Origin: Nelumbo lutea
Lineage: Eukaryota > Streptophyta > Magnoliopsida > Proteales > Nelumbonaceae
Direction: 5' to 3'
NCBI GenBank assembly: GCA_022828595.1
Contig: JAKGHH010000002.1
Span: 40,456,222 to 40,520,221 of the forward strand
Length of the DNA stretch: 64,000 nucleotides
The notes under the pieces are model-generated. The model did no database searches and was not told the DNA's origin. It saw only the letters and a list, made by a program, of their open reading frames with translations. Shown here piece by piece: positions 44,490-55,164 of this stretch. The first letter of the stretch is position 1; each line of letters begins with the position of its first letter. Both the position numbers and the translations under genes were made by a program.

Positions 44490-44617
44490 GGCTGCATTTG
44501 GCATTCCTTATTTTAAGGACTTATCTCCTTTCTGCAGTTAAAATGCCCCTATCAACACTGAATTTTTAATAGCAAAATGGATATAAGTCCCTAAAATAAA
44601 GAATGCCAAATGCAGCC
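44490..44617. mobile_element. Tourist-like MITE, TTA duplication
   Basis: 128 bp with ~36-bp TIRs: GGCTGCATTTGGCATTCC left, GGAATGCCAAATGCAGCC-type right (GAATGCCAAATGCAGCC), flanked by TTA at 44487-44489 and 44618-44620. This is the PIF/Harbinger pattern. Lies ~320 bp after the uL29m stop, possibly within or near its 3' UTR. Confidence 0.88.
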
Positions 44618-44683
44618 TTAGTCTAATTCCCACTGTATAAAGACATCATAAATAACCATCGACATCATGAATTGTCTTATGGA

Positions 44684-45024
44684 TAGGAGTGTCAATTGGG
44701 CCGGATTTGGTCCAACCCAATCTGCTCCAATGAGTCCATTACAGATGAATTAGGTCTAACCCAATCTGATGAATACTCTGGACCATTTTTGGACTAGTTC
44801 AATTCAGTGTCTGATTGGTTTCAATTTAGTTCCAACCCAAACCTGGTCCAGTGACACCTGTATTGGGTCAACCGATCCAATATAAATCATAATCCATTAT
44901 GGATGGACCAGCTCCCATTAAGTCTGGACTGGTCCAATTCAATGTCTATTGGTCTAACCAATCCGTAGAAATTGATTTTGATTTGGACGTTGTCTAACCC
45001 AAAACTGGTCCATTAACACCCCTA
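44684..45024. mobile_element. hAT-like MITE, family G (GGTCCAACCCAAT type)
   Basis: 341 bp, ends TAGGAGTGTCAATTGGGCC and GGTCCATTAACACCCCTA, perfect 8-bp duplication CTTATGGA (44676-44683 and 45025-45032). Arms contain GGTCCAACCCAATC, TGGTCCAATTC. The core is less AT-rich than in other families. Confidence 0.88.
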
Positions 45025-45589
45025 CTTATGGATATCCCATCTGACAAATAATCATTTTCGTCAGCATTCATGTACAGGCTTCTTGTCCCAACAACAGAAG
45101 TGATGATCGCAGAACATTACAGACTCATTCAGGACTTCAATGTTTAAACGGGTCTCAACAACCTCGTAGTTGTAGATAGACTCAAAATTTACATCGATAT
45201 TGAATGCACATCCTGGTATAAATTAAAAAATATATTTTTCTGAATTCAGAACCTAGTTGATGGTAATCACCATAATTGTTAGTGGAGTTTCAATGGAGAA
45301 AATTGGAAGAGCTGAACGCCCTCTAATGGCACGAATTATTTTTTTCTGATCTGTACCCAAGAGAGGCCCGAATTGGAAATTGGATTAAGAAGGCTTTGTT
45401 TTTTTTTTTAATCCAATGAGGTAAAAATTCCATTTTAAATGCTTAGATTACAAATCTAGGAAATACTATCAGGAAGAAAACTGAAAAAATATAAACACTT
45501 AGACCAGACTAAACTTTGCAAGTGGCACGAAAATTTCTGAGATGCCAAAAAAGGAGGGTAATTTGCCTCTAATAGAGACTAATCTCAAG
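45025..45589. other. Non-coding spacer
   Basis: T/A runs only; no element or gene recognised. Confidence 0.4.
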
Positions 45590-45847
45590 TAGGGGTGCTC
45601 ACGGTTTGGTTAACCGAACCAGTCCTACCAGTTGACCAGTTGCGGTTGTTGACCAATTTGGTTTTTTTTTGTTTTTTATATTTATAACATATATTATAAA
45701 TAAATAAATATATATATAATATATAGATAATATGTGAGATATATTAAAAATATTTTATATATATATCGATGGACTCAGTTAACTACATTTTTTTGTTCAA
45801 ATTTTCTTGATTTGGTTCGACTTTTCAGTTTCTTATAAGCACCCCTA
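45590..45847. mobile_element. hAT-like MITE, family B, copy 2
   Basis: 258 bp, TAGGGGTGCTCACGGTTTGG ... TATAAGCACCCCTA, with GGTTAACCGAACC in the left arm and an AT core 45660-45770. The flanks ATCTCAAG and GTGTCAAC match at 5 of 8 positions, so the duplication is decayed or the limits are slightly off. Confidence 0.68.
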
Positions 45848-47030
45848 GTGTCAACAAGCATGAATCCTTCAACCACAAACTTAGATCAAAACTTCAAGTC
45901 ATCAATGCGTGGAGTTGAAGGAAACCTAGGCTGTGTTTGGCATTGAGGTTAGGTAGCTTATTAGACTTTTTATAAAGTCCAATTTAAAATTTTCTCTTTA
46001 AAAAGTCTAGTATTAACACTTGGTAAACATCATTTATCAATCCTTTTTATTTATAAAAAGGAGAATCATGCATATGGCAACATTTGTAAGAAAATTCCTT
46101 ACTTTCACTTAAATATCAATATTGCCCACATGATTCTATATTTTTCTTCACATAACTATGCACAATGTTATAAAGCAATGATTGCCACCAATACACCAAT
46201 CCTTTTTATTTTCGGGGTCAACCGGTCAAGCTACCCCCCCCCCCCTCCCCTACCCCGGTCTTGTGCAGCATCTCCTGTTTTATTATAAATAAATAAATAA
46301 ATAAATAAATAACATTTCCATTTGTCAATGCTTATCATAATTGTTTATCCTACAAAAAATTAATTTGACAAAAAAATACCCCTCTATTAACAAATTGACA
46401 AAAAAATCAACATACAAGCTACAACAACCAACATGGAGCCAATTGGGCCCGCTAAATATTGAATTGGACAAAATGCCCCTATATTTAACAAAAGTAGCCA
46501 TTATAAATATTTTACCCTAAATGGCCATCAAAGTATGTGACATCGAAGATCAATGCTTTCATAATAATTGTGGACCCTACAAAAATTAACTTGACCATAA
46601 TACCCTTCAATCAACAAATTGACCGTAATACCCCTACAATGATAAATTGACTAAAATGCCCAATTTTATTGGAGCTGCCTTGATGGTCAAAAGCTATGGG
46701 AGGCCACTGGAAGTTTTCATTTATAAAAATACCAGTTAACCTCTGAAGAACTCCAGAATACATTTTAAAATCTATCCAAAACTGAAAGATGAACAATTCC
46801 TTTCGAAGAATTGCAACACTCAAACTAGTTTAAATAATATCAATCAATCGGATCAATAATCCCCTTACATGGAGAAAAAAATGAAAATGAGTCCAAATTA
46901 GGCTTGGGAACACTCAAGGAAAAGGAAAAGATAAATAAAAGTCAGAAAAAAAAAAATTGAAAATACATATATACTGTAATAGGGTACGGTGGAGTTAAGA
47001 TTTGTAAGGGTGGACTGAAGAATAAAAATC
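45848..47030. other. Non-coding, repeat-poor spacer
   Basis: A MITE-like phrase GGCTGTGTTTGGCATTG at 45932, a C11 run at about 46236, (AAAT)n at 46285-46310, and several 'ATTGAC(A/C)(A/G)(A/T)AATACCC' phrases between 46360 and 46660 that suggest an old short repeat. No gene. Confidence 0.45.
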
Positions 47031-47436
47031 CCTTGAAATTAACGGAAGAAAATTTTGCCTCTCCTTTACTTTTACTTTTTATTTTAAATTAATTAAAAAA
47101 CAAATAACCCCACTTCTTTTGTCCTCGTAAATAGAAAAACGAAGAATTGAAGTTGGTATTGGTGACCGACAATTGACTTCCGACAACCGACGGCCAACAC
47201 ATCCAATTTTATTTTCTAATGGCTTGGCTCTCTGAATCAGATTTAATTTTTAGGATTCTCTGTAATGGTTTGCTCTCTAAATAAATTTTAATTTTTAATC
47301 ATATTTAGGTTTCTCTGTACAGATTTTATTCTCTAAGACAGCAATTAGGTTTTGCGATTGCAGGCCTAAGTTTGAACAAAAACCAAGTTTCTACAAGAAC
47401 CCTGTCCCATAATCACTGTAAATAATAAGACCGGAT

Positions 47437-47583
47437 TTGCTCCTCACACCGTCCTCACAGGTACATCCTACCATACATCGGGAACATCTCTCATACTTAT
47501 ATATTATTATTTATGGGAAATGTTCCAATGCATGGTGGCATGTGCCTGTGAGGTCGGTGTAAGGCATGCTTTGTGAGGAACAG
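47437..47583. repeat. Imperfect inverted repeat with ~55-65-nt arms
   Basis: Arm 47437-47490 (CTCCTCACACCGTCCTCACA, then GGTACATCCTACCATACATC) pairs with 47516-47583 (GATGGTGGCATGTGCCTG-type, GTGAGGTCGGTGTAAGG, TGTGAGGAACAG). One arm has ~12 extra bases. Possibly a separate small MITE nested in the long-TIR element. Confidence 0.65.
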
Positions 47584-47619
47584 ATCAAAATTTGTCAATA
47601 ACCTAACTTCATAAAGATT

Positions 47620-47940
47620 TTTGACCAGAAAATGAGAGGGTTTGGTGTTGATAACTGGATTGGATTCATGCATCGGTGCTGCTTTATGTTCGATGTTGGA
47701 TGCCAGTCATCAATTGTCCAGTTGGTCGCCGATGCCGGCTTCAACTCTTCGTATTTCAGATAGCTTCAAAAATATTTATGACCAAAATAATGAGAGGGTT
47801 TGGTGTTGACAAACCGGATTGATTCAGATGTATGTTCTGCTTTTCATATGATGTCGGATGTCAACCGTTGGTTGGTAGAAATCAATTGTTGGTAGCCAGC
47901 ACCAGCTTCAACTCCTCGTTTTTCTATTTACGAAAGCAAA
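47620..47940. repeat. ~150-bp tandem duplication
   Basis: Two diverged copies (about 47620-47765 and 47775-47940), each with AATGAGAGGGTTTGGTGTTG, a GGATT(G)GATTCA block, ATGTTGGATG/ATGTCGGATG and GC(C/A)(G/C)GCTTCAACTC(T/C)TCG. Confidence 0.8.
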
Positions 47941-48045
47941 AAATAATGGGGAAGAGAAGTGGAGTTCTTTGTTTTTTTTTAATTAATTTGAAATAGAAAA
48001 TCAAAATAATGGAGAGGGGAGCTTCTCTTCCCTTAATTTCAAACA

Positions 48046-48321
48046 TTAAATGGGTGCACACGTGTTACAATGCGGTTGGTGACCAAACCGTGTTGTAAAA
48101 TGTTGTCTTCAGCTCATCCGAACCCTTTGAAATTATATATTTACTAGTGGGGACCTGTGTGATGCATACGATTTGTTAAGTGAAAGTTAAATAATAGAAA
48201 TACATAAGAGTATATATTTGTTTTATATTTTTAAAATTTTAAATAATTAATAATTATTTATATTTTATATACTACTTTTAATATTTTTTATAATATAAAA
48301 ATAACAATAATTAATTTTAGT
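48046..48321. other. Non-coding spacer
   Basis: No element recognised. Confidence 0.4.
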
Positions 48322-48690
48322 TAGGGTTGTTTATCAAATTGATGAATCCGATCAACTCGCAACTCGACCCGAGTTGGTCAATTTTTTAGTATTTCCAACC
48401 AACTTCGGTTTAATAATTTCCCAACCCAACTAAGTTGGGTTAGTTTCGTTTTGGCCCTTTGTAAACCAACCAAAATCGAATGACTTGACCATTATATATA
48501 TTTTTTATTCTTTAAATATAATTTATATTGTTAGTACATAATTCCATGATGAATTTTCTAAAAATATAAAAAAATATTAATAATATGAATATTATTAAAT
48601 CTATTAGAACTATTTATTTATTTTTAATAAATATTTTAAAGTTATTATATAATTTCATTAGAATATTTAAATATTTTTTTTAATTCGATC
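48322..48690. mobile_element. Possible hAT-like MITE remnant (left end only)
   Basis: TAGGGTTGTTTATCAAATTG start, then ACTCGACCCGAGTTGG and CCCAACCCAACTAAGTTGGG arrays and an AT core. The right terminus is not present, so it is probably truncated. Confidence 0.35.
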
Positions 48691-48901
48691 TTCTTTAGAT
48701 AGATATAGATAAAAAGTGGCGGAGAGAGGATAAATAGGAATTAGAGATAGTTTAGGAGAAAAACTCTGTACTAAGTCATAGATAATTTAGGAGATAAATA
48801 GGAATTAGAGATAATTTAGGAGAAAGTGGGGAATAGTGGGAGATGTAGTTTAAGAGATATTTTAGGAGAGGTGATTATTTAGGTTATTGGAAACATGTGT
48901 G

Positions 48902-48941
<40 letters not shown>

Positions 48942-48960
48942 AGATAATTTTTTTTATGGG
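48691..48960. repeat. Repeats of TTTAGGAGA(T/A) and (GA)n
   Basis: GATAGTTTAGGAGA / GATAATTTAGGAGA occur four times, with AAATAGGAATTAGAGAT twice, then (GA)n at 48904-48937. A related TTTAGGAG-rich block lies at 50240-50470; the two flank ~1.3 kb and might be remains of paired terminal repeats. Confidence 0.5.
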
Positions 48961-49051
48961 GAAGGAGAACATTTCATTGGTTGTTTAAAAAATGACATGA
49001 AATTAAAAAAGTAAAAAAATCAAAAAAAATGAGAAAATTCATAGACTTCCT

Positions 49052-49056
<5 letters not shown>

Positions 49057-49082
<26 letters not shown>
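49057..49082. repeat. (CA)n microsatellite
   Basis: 13 CA units directly left of a family A MITE. Confidence 0.95.
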
Positions 49083-49092
49083 AACCTAGGGG

Positions 49093-49553
49093 TAGGGATG
49101 GCATTTTTCTCCATCCCCACTAAGTACCCGGCCTCCTAGATCAGGCGGGGATGGGATGGAGATTTGCCTTAGCAGGGATAGGGTGGGGATGGAATTAATA
49201 GGAATACTTGATTGGGGACGAGGAGTGAAGTCCACACCCTGCCCCGACCCCGATATATATATATATATATATTAAATATATAATATTATTTATGTTATTT
49301 TATAATATTTTTATATTATATATATCAAAATATATTTAAAATATTACTTGCATTTTTATTTTTTCTTTATTTTAAATAAATACTTTTCTAAAACATAATT
49401 TTAATTAAAAAAATTTAGGGATTCAAGTCTACGATGGAGAAGTGTCGAGGACCGGGGATGTAGGCTAAAATTTTTTATAGGGATAAATTTTAAACTCGAT
49501 GTCGGGATGGGGAGTATAATCCCCACCCTGTACCTACCCATTGTCATTCCTAC
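49093..49553. mobile_element. hAT-like MITE, family A, copy 2
   Basis: 461 bp, TAGGGATGGCATTTTTC ... CCATTGTCATTCCTAC, perfect 8-bp duplication CCTAGGGG (49085-49092 and 49554-49561). Arms rich in GGGGATGGGATGG / CATCCCCAC; AT core 49252-49420. Confidence 0.87.
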
Positions 49554-49561
49554 CCTAGGGG

Positions 49562-50235
49562 TCATCCTTTAAACCTATAACACCCCTAAAACCCATAAAT
49601 ATAGTTTCATTAATTATGGTGATTATAAATGTAGTATCCAATACTTATGGAAAATATTAAAATTTTCCAATTATTTAGTTGTTTGGAAATTTTATAATTT
49701 AAGTTTCATTAAATTAACAAAATCACTAATTATTGCTAAAAATTATAGTAAATATCAAAATTACTGAAAAATATAAAATTAAATTTATATTTATTGAAAT
49801 TAATTATCCACCATATAATTATTGAATTTTTTAATTATTGTTTGATAATATCATTAAATATTAATAAATTGACCAGAATCATTGAAAATATCAATAACTA
49901 CTTATTACTAAAAATTACTGATAATTTTAATTAATAAATTTGTATTTATTAATATTTTAATTAATTATTATTTTCAGTAATTATTGATTTCAATAATTAA
50001 TTTTCAAAAAATTCTGAAATTAAACTACCAAAATTAGTAATTTTCAGCAAGTAATTCTTAGTAATTAAACTTTTCAAATTATGAAAATTACAAAAAATAT
50101 AGTTTAGGTGTTGACCATTTTACTAAATAATATTCAATAATATCAGTAATTATTGAAAATATAAAAAATATTTCACAAATTAACTTAATTAATTAATTTA
50201 CCCACGTTTCTAGTTTGTAGATGGTTTATAATATA
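49562..50235. other. Extremely AT-rich tract with recurring ATTATTGAAAAT phrases
   Basis: About 670 bp almost free of G and C. Phrases such as AATTATTGAA, TCATTGAAAATATCAATAA and TATTGAAAATAT recur in both orientations with no fixed period. No ORF. Could be a matrix-attachment-like region or an eroded AT-rich element. Confidence 0.5.
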
Positions 50236-50525
50236 TATTAACAGGTGTTTTAGGAGGAATTTTAGATGGGAAAGATTGTGTTGGAGAAATTTTTGGAGGG
50301 GATTGAGCCACTGGTAACATGAGAGAGAGAGAGAGAGATATGGAGTGGAACTATAGTGAAGAAGAGAGGGCTGCCACATGGCAACATAGACTTAGAGGTG
50401 TTTTAGGAAGACTTTTAGGTGGAATAGATAGTTTAGGAGAAATGATAGAGATTTAAAGAGAGAAGAGAGAAGGGGGAATCGGAGAAGGAGAGGGCTGTTG
50501 ACATGACACGAGACCTAATCGCTTT
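50236..50525. repeat. TTTAGGAG-rich block
   Basis: GGTGTTTTAGGAGGAATTTTAG and AGGTGTTTTAGGAAGACTTTTAG (here split for brevity) repeat within 200 bp, with (GA)n at 50319-50338. Related to 48691-48960. Confidence 0.45.
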
Positions 50526-50539
50526 ATTATATATATATA

Positions 50540-51290
50540 GCACTTCTAATTAACAATTCCACAAGTATCACATCAAATACATAAACATCAGCCTTAAATG
50601 TAGGGAATAGTTTTGTTGCAAAAGCAATCTCTGGGGCTTTGTATCCAAGCGTTGCTAAATTTAGCATTTCCTTTGTAGTTCCAACAGGTGTCATTAACCG
50701 ATGGAGATCATAGTCTGTGAGGCAAGCAGTAAAATTAGGTAGGACTATGTTTGTTGGATTTAGGTTACCATGAGGCAAACCTCTAGGGATGGCAATTTTC
50801 CCCATTTCCCCAATCCTCGTGGGGATTCACCCCAAATGGGGCGGGGATGGGGATGAGAAAATTTTCATCGGGGCGGGGATGGGGAGAGCACTCCCTGCCC
50901 TGCGGGGACCCTGATCCCTGCCCCGTGGGATCCCCACTAATATATATGTATATATGTATGCATACGTTATTTATGTGCATACGTTAATATTTTAAAAATA
51001 TGGTTGAATATGTTTAATAATTTTCAATACATTGTAAATTATAGTTATTTCTTTTTTATTTTTTTAAATAAAAGAAAAAACAAAAACAAAATGGTTAACA
51101 TTATAAAAAATTATGGAGAATGGGGATCCCCATGGGGACGGGGATGGGGATAACCTTGTCCCCGTTAGCAGGGACGAGGATGAGGATTTTCGCGAGAATG
51201 GTGATGGGGAAAGGCTCCCCGTCCCCACCCCGCCCCATTGCAATTCCTACAAACCTTCAAGTTGGCTTCAAGGTGTGGTTTTATTTTTTG
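50540..51290 (-). pseudogene. LRR receptor-like kinase fragment, split by a MITE
   Basis: The minus strand encodes the C-terminal half of an LRR-III-type (At5g10020/GHR1-like) kinase domain: GLPHGNLNPTNIVLPNFT (catalytic-loop region, with HGNLKPTN where active kinases have HRDxKxxN), CLTDYDLHRLMTP, ATLGYKAPEIAFATK and FKADVYVFDVILVELL, from about 50787 to 50540, then it stops abruptly in I-R-S-A. Upstream sequence resumes at 51250-51290 beyond the family A MITE (50784-51249) but soon meets a stop. LRRs, transmembrane segment, the N-lobe and the end of the C-lobe are absent, so it is a dead fragment, possibly moved here by a transposon. Confidence 0.83.
50784..51249. mobile_element. hAT-like MITE, family A, copy 3
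   Basis: 466 bp, TAGGGATGGCAATTTTCCCC ... CATTGCAATTCCTA, flanks CAAACCTC (50776-50783) and CAAACCTT (51250-51257), an 8-bp duplication with one mismatch. Arms have GGGGATGGGGAT and CCCCGTCCCCACC; AT core 50935-51100. Inserted in the kinase fragment. Confidence 0.88.
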
Positions 51291-52795
51291 GCTGAATGAT
51301 AATGGAGAGTACCTTCAAGGTGTGGTTTCTAAAAAGCACATCAATAGAGATTTGTACATGTTAGGGATTTAAGTCTCATTAATGAAGAAAAGATCTTATC
51401 AAATAGAAACAATCTCTACAAAGTATGGAGTCAATAAGTTAAATTTTCCTAAAAAAAATCTCAACTGAAGTCATAAATATAAATATCAAGTAAATTTTCA
51501 TGCAAGGTGGAGTGATCGTTTTACACTCGGGATTTCCTACCCACTCTCAGTCTGCCGTGAATTGGAGTCACACATCTCTATTATGAATTAGAGCCACACA
51601 TTTCTATTATTTTAACATGTCTAAGAAAAAAGCTGATGCACTTGGATGATAATAGCAAATCCTCCAGCAACAAGGGAGAACAATGAACCACATTCCAGAG
51701 GGTCTAATGCCCCATGATATATACGTCAACCTCTTCATATTCCTAGATGAGAAAGTCCTTACTAGCTACTCTATAACTTAATATCCACAATTGAAATACA
51801 GAGGAGGTGATCGAGATACTTTCTGGAAGGGTTAACAGAACTGTAATTTTTCTAAAGGAAGGTGAATTCAAATATAGAGTGGAAGTTGAAAGAAATGCAA
51901 TGAGCTAACATTGTCCCCTTTATCTAGAGAATCAAGTGATCATTTCATTCCCATATTCCCTTGCAACAGCAAAACCACTTTGTGTCCTTATCCACCATTT
52001 TCACATCGATCCATCACTTTGAAAAAGTTGATAGGCTCATTAATCAAGTTTTCTCAAGGTCCTTGAGTCCAACTTCACAATGTGCATTAGGTCCCTACTC
52101 CTAACTCCAGTGTTTGTATTTAATCAGCAAAGTGAGAATTCGCTTAAGCTTGATGCCTGTCAAATTGAAGAATCGTCTGTCCAAATAAACAACACAGAAA
52201 TTTAATAGGCATTAAGAATGGAAAGGAAATTAGATCGATCACAGAGGGCCACAAAAGGCATCAATTCTATTATTTGAATGTTAAGGTTGAATCAAATGTC
52301 AAAGTTTTCCATTTTGCAAGTAATTGGAAAAAGTTTTTCTTGGAGAAAGGTAGCATGAGAACTAAATGCAAACAGAAAATATAATGAGTATAATCTTAAT
52401 TAATATATTTATATATACATGCAGGCCAAAATAGGTAATTTGCATTGTTATTCCACCATAATCTATCAATAAAAAAAGGTAGATTCACATTGTCAAATGA
52501 TAATTCAATAATATGAATCAAATGTTAAGAGGTTGTTGTTTAACATTTTGACAAAATTAAATAGGCAAACAAATCCAACCAGAGACTGAGGAAATTAGGA
52601 ATTAAAAGTCTCCATAAACTAAAGAATGAGAACTGAAGTCAAGTGTTTGTTCCCCAAATACCCACAAGGAAATAGCAAGGAGCATTGTACAAATCATCAC
52701 CCGTTCAAATTAGCAGATGTGAGTATTTCTGTTCGTAGTTAACTTTTTTATAGTAGTAAATGTGCATGTGATAATTTCTGAATTTAAATTTTTTA
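51291..52795. other. Long non-coding stretch without recognised element
   Basis: 1.5 kb. Only a short duplication (ATGAATTAGAGCCACACAT / GTGAATTGGAGTCACACAT near 51547 and 51583). No ORF with recognisable product; no TIR or LTR found. Confidence 0.4.
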
Positions 52796-53221
52796 TTTTC
52801 ATTTCCATTGTTAATAAAAATACTACTTATTCATCATGTCTATTTGTGTTTAATATGATAAATGCATGATATTGATATTGGATATGTGCACAATTTTTTG
52901 TACTTTTCTAATCTTTTGTCTTTATCAATTTTTTGTTTTTATAGTATAATAATGACATCATTCGTTGAACATTTAACTTGAAAGAAAAATGATATCATTT
53001 TTGGGCAACTTTAAAATTTCTATTCTATTTTCATAATTTATTTAGAAAAATAATTCTTGTTTATCATGCTTATCTCGGTTTAATACGATAAATTTATAAT
53101 ATTTGAGATGTGTTAATTTTTTGCTATAAGTTTTCATATTTTTTATTTCTAATTTTCTATATATTTTAGTAGTTGTTATTTCAATATGACACCATTGGTT
53201 GACCCATTTTACCTAAATAGT
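52796..53221. repeat. ~210-bp diverged tandem duplication
   Basis: Copies about 52796-52985 and 53026-53221 share, in order, TATTTTCAT, TTTAATA(T/C)GATAAAT, GATAT/GAGATGTG, CAATTTTTTG / TAATTTTTTG, AATATGACA / AATAATGACATCATT and GTTGAAC/GTTGACCC. About 70 % alike by eye. Confidence 0.55.
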
Positions 53222-53229
53222 TGAACCAT

Positions 53230-53845
53230 TAGGGGTGCAATAAGTTAGGTGGGTTGGATTGGACTTCAGCTTAACCCAGGCCTAAAGGTGTAAATCAGGT
53301 CTTGCCGCCCACGGCCCGGCACGAATTTGGACCGGCTCGGCACGACTCGACACGATCATGCGTGTCATGCCAGGCCTGGGGTTTTCAGGTCCACGGGCTG
53401 GCACGACATGGCACGATCGAGCGAGCCATGTCGCCCATGGTCCATGGGCAGGCCCAACAGATCCCATATATATTATTTATATAATATTATATAAATTATA
53501 ATTATATAATAATATATAGTATATAATGTATTAATAAAATAAATATTGTTTTTATTTTATTATACTAATTTATTTAAGTATTGTATATATATATAAGCAA
53601 TTGTATACACAAAATTCATATAAAATTAAAATATTAAGTTTTTTGTCAATTTTTTTTAAATAAATAGCTTTTATCCGATGTACGGCCTGACTTGGCACAA
53701 GACTCGGCCCACGGGCCTGCCCGACTTGCGGCACGGCACCAGCCTGCACGAGCTTGGGCCGTGAGCCATGCCAGGCTGACCCCCAAATTTTTCATCGGGG
53801 AGGGCAGCACGACCCACTTTACACCTTTACCCAGGCCCAACCCTA
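53230..53845. mobile_element. Truncated hAT-like MITE hosting another MITE
   Basis: Left part 53230-53282 (TAGGGGTGCAATAAG, GTGGGTTGGATTGG) and a short right piece 53838-53845 (CAACCCTA) surround the family C element below. It belongs to the GGTTGGGTT group. Flanks show no clear duplication. Confidence 0.5.
53283..53829. mobile_element. hAT-like MITE, family C, copy 2
   Basis: 547 bp, TAAAGGTGTAAATCAGGTC ... CCACTTTACACCTTTA, perfect 8-bp duplication CCCAGGCC (53275-53282 and 53830-53837). Arms with ACGGCCCGGCACGA, GGCACGACATGGCACG and GCGGCACGGCACC; AT core 53465-53660. Nested in the truncated element above. Confidence 0.9.
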
Positions 53846-54060
53846 GAGATGGAGACAAAATACTCTCACAGAGCATATAAAACCTTACACCAAAGGTAGA
53901 AAGCCCTACCTCGAAGGCAAAAAACTCTCATAGAGTAGATAGTTGGAAATACATTGTAAAAGATGCTCAGTAAGCTCAACTTTTTTTTCGGGTCTAATAA
54001 GTAGGTTTAGATGAAATTACCAAATCTCCAAAACTAGATTTAGCTCCTTTTTAACTATAA

Positions 54061-54464
54061 GGGGGCGTTCTTTTTTCGAATTTTGAGAGGGGGAAAGTTG
54101 GTCAATGAGATTTGGTTCCCATTGACCAAGAATCTCATGTTCTTTTTTCAGATTTCTATGAGGACCAGGGAAAGTTTATTTTCTTGGGTACCACTTACTA
54201 GAGTAACTAGGTAAGTGATACCCATCTCCTAGGTGGGTAAATAACTTTCCACCTAGGGGGAAAGTTGACAACATTTGAATGGGACAAAAGTGCCCCTTTT
54301 AATAATAGATTTTTATGGCTAAAATGGTCATTGCTTTATTTACATGAGAAATAAAAGAACATGGGTAAATGCACTTACCTAGGGGGTAAGTGTTTCCCAT
54401 GAAAAACTTACCTAGGTAACTGCATTTACCCATATAAGTAACTTACCGAAAAGCAAACAGGACC
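54061..54464. mobile_element. PIF/Harbinger-like MITE, TAA duplication, copy 1
   Basis: 404 bp. Ends GGGGGCGTTCTTTTTTCG and CGAAAAGCAAACAGGACC form an inverted repeat; TAA at 54058-54060 and 54465-54467. Internally self-complementary with repeats of GGGGAAAGTTG, GGTAAGTG, CACTTACC. Same family as 57117-57483. Confidence 0.82.
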
Positions 54465-54529
54465 TAAAAAGGAGATAAGGCCTTATTAAACGCACTACCA
54501 AATGCAACCTAAGTAGTCATGGCAAATTC

Positions 54530-54804
54530 CATAAACCTTGGTGAAAAAAGTATTCACAAAGTTTACAGGGAAGAAGGAGGCCAAAAACCTCAAAAAAACT
54601 TGGGGAGATTGAGGAGAAGAATTCTTTGGCTTTTACCAAGTGCTGAAGGAGAGAATGTCTCGCTCTAGCTAATCGTTTCTCATAAAAGAGAAGCATGCTT
54701 TGAATATCAACTGTAGTCAAATCATCCAAATGAATAGTGGCTAAAAGCCCAAAGGCACCAAATCCAGGCCCAAGTCCTCCCAACAAATGGTGAATGGAAT
54801 CCAT
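54530..54804 (-). pseudogene. Copia gag fragment
   Basis: Minus-strand reading HHLLGGLGPGFGAFGLLATI, then LDDLTTVDIQSMLLFYEKRL resembles the end of the plant copia Gag core (LLAGLGPEYD..V..I..R.DPLSIEEL..LL..HE.RL as a family pattern). Isolated; no other copia part nearby. Confidence 0.5.
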
Positions 54805-54892
54805 TTATGGAACATAGTTCGCAAGAGGTAGAACAACCTACAACTTGTTCTAACATGAATTCGAATTAGCTAAATGCTTTAGCTATGTAGCT

Positions 54893-55156
54893 CATGGTTT
54901 TCAAAACTAAACTAGAAAAACCGGGAACCGGTTAGGTGACTGGTTCTGTTTTCCCCAAAACTGGATTTTTCCCAAAAATTGTTGATTTTGGTCAGCAAAC
55001 CGCTGACTTGGGTGGTTAACTGTTCTTTTATTTTTTAATTTATTTTTTAATTTTTGTTAGAATGGGCCAATCGTTTGGTTCGAAAAGGTCGAACCGTTCG
55101 ACTTGGAAACCAGACCCCTGACCAGTTCGTTCTCTAGGTCGGTTTTAAAAGCCTTG
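54893..55156. mobile_element. hAT-like MITE, family H (CATGGTTTTCAAAAC type), short copy
   Basis: 264 bp, CATGGTTTTCAAAAC ... GTTTTAAAAGCCTTG with perfect 8-bp duplication ATGTAGCT (54885-54892 and 55157-55164). Arms contain AACCGGGAACCGGTTAGG and GGTCGAACCGTTCGAC. Short T-rich core. Confidence 0.83.
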
Positions 55157-55164
55157 ATGTAGCT

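Larger units (their letters stand above)
47035..48045. mobile_element. Long-TIR element (~1 kb) with internal duplications
   Basis: Left arm 47035-47205 and right arm about 47880-48045 are inverted repeats: left GAAATTAACGGAAG, CCACTTCTTTTG, GTAAATAGAAAAACGAAGAA, TTGAAG match the complement of right CTTCAACTCCTCGTTTTTC, TATTTACGAAAGC, TCTTCCCTTAATTTC. Length and plan suggest a Mutator-like or foldback element; no 9-bp duplication could be set. No coding capacity. Confidence 0.65.
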
